From Opitutales bacterium ASA1 (GTDB lineage Bacteria > Verrucomicrobiota > Verrucomicrobiia > Opitutales > Opitutaceae), in contig AP028972.1 in the NCBI GenBank assembly GCA_036323555.1, forward strand, positions 1,236,001 to 1,300,000: a DNA stretch of 64,000 nt, in the 5' to 3' direction. Positions 60,862 through 64,000 of the stretch are shown in pieces. A program made the position numbers and the translations under genes. Positions within the stretch are counted from its first letter, which is position 1; each line of letters opens with the position of its first letter. Below the pieces are notes generated by a model that did no database searches, was not told the DNA's origin, and saw only the letters and a program-made list of their open reading frames with translations.

Positions 60862-62339
60862 GCGCCGGCCTCCGCGCTGAGCAACTCGTCGTAGCCGCCC
60901 AGCTCCGGCGTGAACGCGACCATCTGCTGGGGCGCGGCCGGCTCGTGGGCGCGGATCTGTTTTTCCACCACTGCAGGATCCGGCCAGTCGCCGGCGCGCA
61001 ACAGGGCTGCCACGGCCTCGGCCACGGATTGCTCGCCGGCCTCCGCCGCCAGCAGCAAAAGTTGCACATACCGCGCGTCCGCACGGTGCTCTTCGACGGC
61101 TCGCAGCGCATCATAGGCGTGCCGGAAGACCGGACGCGGGAACAGCTCCTCGCGGTAGCGATAGCCGGCAAACGCGCCCGGCTTGCGCACCAGCGAGTGA
61201 ACGACGTGCCGGTAATCGATGCGCGGCTGCTGGGTGGCCGAACGCGGGTAGCGCGCCACCTCGATGCCTCCGTGATGGATGGCGATCTGGTCTTCACGCA
61301 CGTGCGCCTGCACCCACGTGCCGATCAGCCGGGCCGGGACCGAGTAGGCGCAGTGCTTGATGCGCACGGTCGCGTGGCTGGAGACGCGCAGGCTCATCAG
61401 CTCGCTCTCCGGGAAGCGCGTCGCGGGCAGCGGCCGCAGCCGCGGCAGTTCCTCGATCACCTTGCTCATGCGCAGCGCGTTGGCTCCCCGGCAGACCTCG
61501 GCCACGAAGGCCGCGTAGCTGGCCAGGTCCGCGAAGTCCGATGAGCCGCGCAGCGTCAGATGAGCGAGCAAACGGCGCTTGAGATGACCGTGCGCCGACT
61601 CGACGTCGCCGTTCTCGTGCGGACAGGCCTTGTTGATCGTGCGCGGTTCGGTGCCCAGATGCGCGCACAGCGCCAGATACTCGCGATTGAACCCGCGCTC
61701 GGCCTGGCCGCGTCGCAACTGGTGCGTCGCCGTCGAGCTATGATCGCTCTGGGTGAACGGCGCCACTCCACCGAGCGTCCACGCCGCCGCCTGCAACCCG
61801 CTCTTGAGCGAGAGCAACGACTCGCTCACGCACGGGCAGGCAAACTCCCAGTTCGAGAACGGCAGCACCGCGTGGAAGAGCAGGTGCTCGAAGGCCACCC
61901 CGGCGATCGTGACGCGCAACTCGTTGGCATGCGTCCAGTCGATCTGCATGCGCTCTCCCGGCTCGCGCACCTGCGGGAAGAACACCTCCTTGGGCGGCCC
62001 GTGGCGCTCCCGCCACTCGGTGACGCGGCGTTGGAAGGTGCGCAGTGCCCGCGAATCGATCTCTCCGGCCCGGGTCGCCAGCAGGTGCTCGAACAGCGCC
62101 TTGGCCTCCAGCTCCGGCGTGTGTTCCAGCCATCGCTGTGCCTCCGGCCAGATCGCCGCCAGCGGGTCGGCTCGCGTCCTCCAGGTGTGGGGCGTTCGCA
62201 ACCCGTCCGGGCCACAGCCCGCCTTCAGGTAACGCCGCGCCGTCTTGCGATCCATCCCCGCCATCATCGCGCTGCGGCTCACCGAGCCGCCCATGGCATG
62301 TTCTCTCATCAGTCGTCGATATTGCTGCTCGGTGATCAT
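60858..62339 (-). CDS. istA: IS21-family transposase IstA
   Basis: 493-residue DDE transposase. An N-terminal helix-turn-helix (S-V-S-R-S-A-M-M-A-G-M-D-R-K-T-A-R-R-Y-L near 19-38) precedes the catalytic core: D134 in Q-I-D-W-T, D199 in Q-S-D-H, E247 in H-E-N-G-D-V-E-S-A. A C-terminal beta domain typical of IstA follows. ATG 62,339 is preferred over a frame open to 62,417, which would run through the right-end repeats. Intact and probably active. Confidence 0.96.
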   Translation of the reverse strand: MITEQQYRRLMREHAMGGSVSRSAMMAGMDRKTARRYLKAGCGPDGLRTPHTWRTRADPLAAIWPEAQRWLEHTPELEAKALFEHLLATRAGEIDSRALRTFQRRVTEWRERHGPPKEVFFPQVREPGERMQIDWTHANELRVTIAGVAFEHLLFHAVLPFSNWEFACPCVSESLLSLKSGLQAAAWTLGGVAPFTQSDHSSTATHQLRRGQAERGFNREYLALCAHLGTEPRTINKACPHENGDVESAHGHLKRRLLAHLTLRGSSDFADLASYAAFVAEVCRGANALRMSKVIEELPRLRPLPATRFPESELMSLRVSSHATVRIKHCAYSVPARLIGTWVQAHVREDQIAIHHGGIEVARYPRSATQQPRIDYRHVVHSLVRKPGAFAGYRYREELFPRPVFRHAYDALRAVEEHRADARYVQLLLLAAEAGEQSVAEAVAALLRAGDWPDPAVVEKQIRAHEPAAPQQMVAFTPELGGYDELLSAEAGA

Positions 62340-62400
62340 GGGCCTGCGTGCAGGCCCGAGCTTCACCGGACACGCAGACCGACGACCGGCACATTCCTCC

Positions 62401-62448
62401 CACTCGGGGAGATCCAATTGTCGTCAGGTGGGGAGGTCTAGTTGTCGT
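62401..62448 (-). repeat. IS21 right-end tandem transposase-binding repeats
   Basis: Two contiguous 24-base units (62,425-62,448 and 62,401-62,424). On the minus strand both begin ACGACAA, share CTCCCC and end in TG. They lie just inside the element's right end. Confidence 0.8.
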
Positions 62449-62454
62449 TCCACA

Positions 62455-62461
62455 TGGATGC
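62455..62461. repeat. Right target-site duplication of IS21 element
   Basis: TGGATGC, identical to the copy at 59,921-59,927. Confidence 0.9.
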
Positions 62462-62597
62462 AGTGCGCGGATGCCGCGCACCAGTTCGAGGATCTTCTCC
62501 TCGTCGAGTTGTCGGCACTCCCGCACGCGTTCTTGCTTGTAGTAGGCCTGCCGACTCATGCCGACCAACCCGCACAGCCCCTTGATCGTGCAGCCTT

Positions 62598-62996
62598 TCA
62601 CCTCGGCGCCTTTCGCGCCGGCCGCGCCGACAGCTGCGTGGCGTGTTTTTTTTTGAACTCGACCACGTCCAAGCCGAGCCCTTCACAGGCGATCTGCAGG
62701 TAGGACTCTTCGAGCAGCCCTTTCATGTGCGCGTCGGCCAACGCTTTTTCCAATTGCCCGACACGTTGGTTGAGCAGCTTGATTCGATCTTTTTCCTGCA
62801 CGCTGTTGATGGTTATTTGCTTGGGCATGAGATCCTGGCGCCCGTAGCGCCGAAGCCAGTTGTTCACCGTCGTAGCACCCTTGATCGCGTAGGCGCGCGA
62901 GGCCGCAAACGGCCCGCTGAACTTACCGGCTTGAATCTCTTCGACAATCTGTCGTTTGAAGGCCTCGCCGTATCGAACGAAGTGGTTTGCTTTCAC
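62598..62996 (-). CDS. IS3-family OrfA
   Basis: 132 residues with a helix-turn-helix (I-V-E-E-I-Q-A-G, A-Y-A-I-K-G-A-T-T-V-N-N-W-L-R-R near 36-51) and a leucine-zipper-like coiled coil (R-I-K-L-L-N-Q-R-V-G-Q-L-E-K-A-L near 71-86). It ends shortly after a run of nine A (K-K-K) that serves as frameshift site into orfB. OrfA itself is intact; the element's OrfAB product is destroyed by the IS21 insertion. Confidence 0.93.
   Translation of the reverse strand: MKANHFVRYGEAFKRQIVEEIQAGKFSGPFAASRAYAIKGATTVNNWLRRYGRQDLMPKQITINSVQEKDRIKLLNQRVGQLEKALADAHMKGLLEESYLQIACEGLGLDVVEFKKKHATQLSARPARKAPR
62646..62654 (-). promoter_or_regulatory. Programmed -1 frameshift site (A9) of IS3 element
   Basis: Nine consecutive A on the coding strand (codons for K-K-K). 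The orfB frame is exactly -1 relative to orfA at this point and open through the slip site, as in the IS3 family. Confidence 0.75.
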
Positions 62997-63036
62997 GTTT
63001 TCGGTCTCTCCGACGTGTCAACCTGGGGCAGGACGG

Positions 63037-63383
63037 GACAGTCCGCATCTGGACACGAACGCGTTTGACGGCCCCAGCCTCGGCAAGAACCAAGATCGGA
63101 CTCCAAAAGAGGAGGTGGACGACATGTTCTTCTCCGGGGTGTGGAACTGACATGTCGACGCCGGTGGGTCTCCCAAGACCATTTCGGCGTCGGTGGCACG
63201 TTCGTCGAGGCACGGGCATCGATGAATGGCTTCACGCCCAAGGGTGGCGATCAGAGACCGGGTTCGGGAAAAGCTCGGACCGACTTCAAGAGAAAGAAGC
63301 GCAAGAACAACACGCATTCCACGACCACCGCTCCTGAACTGAGGCCGATGCGCGAGGAGCTGGGGAAGAAATCGCGCCTGTGA
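63037..63383 (+). pseudogene. IS5/IS1182-like transposase, central fragment (frameshifted)
   Basis: Continuation of the fragment at 58,801-59,057. One frame gives N-A-F-D-G-P-S-L-G-K-N-Q-D-R, resembling the S-K-N-R-D-R-L-L block. After a stop, the next frame gives D-H-F-G-V-G-G-T-F-V-E-A-R-A-S-M, matching the H-F-S-V-D-G-T-L-I-E-A-W-A-S catalytic region, with the catalytic Asp replaced by Gly. A later N-N-T-H-S-T-T-T-A-P-E fits N-x-T-H-A-S-T-T-D-P-E. Clearly inactive, with stop and frameshift mutations. Confidence 0.75.
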
Positions 63384-64000
63384 AGTGCGACCCATGCCGC
63401 GATCCCGGGCACATCAGCGCGATCAAGGTCGAATCTGAAGGACGAGACGAGAGCCGAGTCAAAGTTCCCACGGCTTGTGCTTGCGCTTCGATGTGCGCCC
63501 CGCGGCGGGGGGAGTCCGACTCGACTCTCGTCGGCGAACCGTCAGTGGAACTGTGTGATCCGCCATGCGGCCCAAGCCCGCAGGTGGCAAAGGCATGCGC
63601 TCGGTGCCGTCCGCGTCCAGCGATCAACAGCGTCGCGGACATCTTCCGCGTGGCGCTCACCGCCGCGCGCGCCGCTAGCTAGAAAATACGTGGCCTCACC
63701 GAGCCAATCTTCAACCGGACCAAGAACACGTGCAACTTCCTCGAGAGCCAGCATCTAGGCGTCGATCAAACGCCCGTGGCCTGACAGTAGATCTTGGTCG
63801 CGTGAAGTCTGCTGAGCACCACCACCAGCGCAGCTTGGAGCGACGCGGGCATAGCGCCGGTTGTGCCCGCTGTGAGCCCGCATGTCGCGGCAGGGTTCTG
63901 GAAGAACGTGGACACCTACGAGATCGGCGCGCTCACCCTCTCGCGTAGCTGGGTTCTTCCGAAAGCGCGCATCGTCCGCACCGTTGTTCGCGTGATGTGC
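63384..64000. other. 617-base stretch without a supported gene
   Basis: Short frames only, none with a recognisable domain. The first part may hold the further decayed 3' portion of the IS5/IS1182-like transposase, but I cannot align it convincingly. I see no RNA gene, repeat array or terminator. It runs off the window end. Confidence 0.5.

Larger units (their letters stand above)
59928..62454 (-). mobile_element. IS21-family insertion sequence (complete)
   Basis: 2,527-bp element with istA and istB. Outer ends are TGGTCAACGACGA (left) and, read inward, TGTGGAACGACAA (right), 9 of 13 matching. Both ends carry tandem transposase-binding repeats: 62,401-62,424 and 62,425-62,448 are contiguous 24-mers beginning ACGACAA on the minus strand, and 59,934-59,957 and 59,957-59,980 are weaker copies on the plus strand. 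Flanked by TGGATGC duplications, so insertion was recent enough for the site to remain unchanged. Both genes are intact. Confidence 0.93.
62455..62654 (-). pseudogene. IS3-family OrfB transposase, N-terminal part
   Basis: About 65 residues in the -1 frame relative to orfA: after the A9 run, T-R-H-A-A-V-G-A-A-G-A-K-G-A-E-V-K, then C-G-L-V-G-M-S-R-Q-A-Y-Y-K and E-E-K-I-L-E-L-V-R-G-I-R-A-L-H-P, the standard start of an IS3 OrfB (helix-turn-helix like Y-Y-K motif). It stops at the IS21 junction and continues at 59,927 downward. Confidence 0.85.
59058..63030 (-). mobile_element. IS3-family insertion sequence, interrupted by IS21-family element
   Basis: An orfA-orfB element read on the minus strand. 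Its ends share inverted GTTGACAC with similar outer bases: TGATGAAAAGTTGACAC at the left, TGCCCCAGGTTGACAC read inward from 63,030. Removing the IS21 insert and one target copy leaves about 1.45 kb, a normal IS3 length. Exact ends may differ by a few bases, and I could not identify a convincing 3-4 bp target duplication. Between orfB and the left end are two G/C-rich palindromes (59,128-59,144 and 59,191-59,217). Confidence 0.8.

Noticed and set aside
1-64000. CRISPR arrays, tRNA, rRNA, tmRNA and riboswitches
   Set aside because: I scanned for regularly spaced repeats, CCA-ended cloverleafs and common riboswitch cores and saw none; a covariance-model search could still find a small RNA.

Overview
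The window is a high-GC (roughly 65 %) bacterial chromosome segment with tightly packed operons, many 4-bp stop/start overlaps, and no rRNA or tRNA gene that I could see. The gene set (flagellar operon with FliW/CsrA, a LacI-type regulator, uronate isomerase, a GYF_2/CD225 protein beside DUF2752, a Gly-rich RRM protein, a DUF294 protein beside a DnaQ-like exonuclease) fits Verrucomicrobiota, most likely Opitutaceae. That placement is inference from gene content, not from a marker gene.

Region 1 (1-22,940) is a near-continuous flagellar locus. Export genes (fliR, flhB, flhA), flhF, a small membrane protein where flhG is often found, sigma-28 (fliA) and the stator genes motA and motB come first. 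After a regulatory gap come rod, ring, hook-junction and chaperone genes (flgF, flgG, flgA, flgH, flgI, rod-binding flgJ, flgN, flgK, flgL), then fliW, csrA and a first flagellin. Next are a zinc-ribbon peptide, a nonulosonate cytidylyltransferase and a Maf-type glycosyltransferase, which suggest flagellin glycosylation. A second, separately controlled flagellin on the minus strand has a good sigma-28 promoter. Its leader carries two exact CANGGANG CsrA motifs, one of them being the ribosome-binding site, and two terminators follow the gene. This gives a plausible FliW-CsrA-flagellin homeostatic loop.

Region 2 (23,100-36,600) is metabolic: uronate isomerase, DUF3891, an MscS channel, and a compact five-gene operon of amide hydrolases (metal amidohydrolase, two creatininase-family proteins of which one has lost the metal motif, a formamidase/acetamidase and an amidase-signature enzyme). 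The operon looks like a dedicated pathway for an unknown nitrogenous compound. A cold-shock-like RRM protein, a LysA-type decarboxylase, GpsA and an SMP-30 lactonase follow.

Region 3 (36,700-46,810) is a self-contained type II secretion/type IV pilus-like operon (two pseudopilins, GspE-like ATPase, GspF-like platform, PilM/PilN-like fusion, PilO-like and PilP-like proteins, secretin). Directly behind it are a REC-GGDEF protein and an HD-GYP protein, i.e. synthesis and breakdown of cyclic di-GMP.

Region 4 (46,840-58,030) holds housekeeping or poorly known genes: exonuclease plus DUF294, AIM24-like, TPR, Ski2-like helicase, LacI regulator, SRAP/YedK and an unknown membrane protein. Region 5 (58,030-64,000) is a degraded mobile-element zone. 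A decayed IS5/IS1182-like transposase is split by an IS3-family element, which is itself split by a complete IS21-family element flanked by a 7-bp target duplication.
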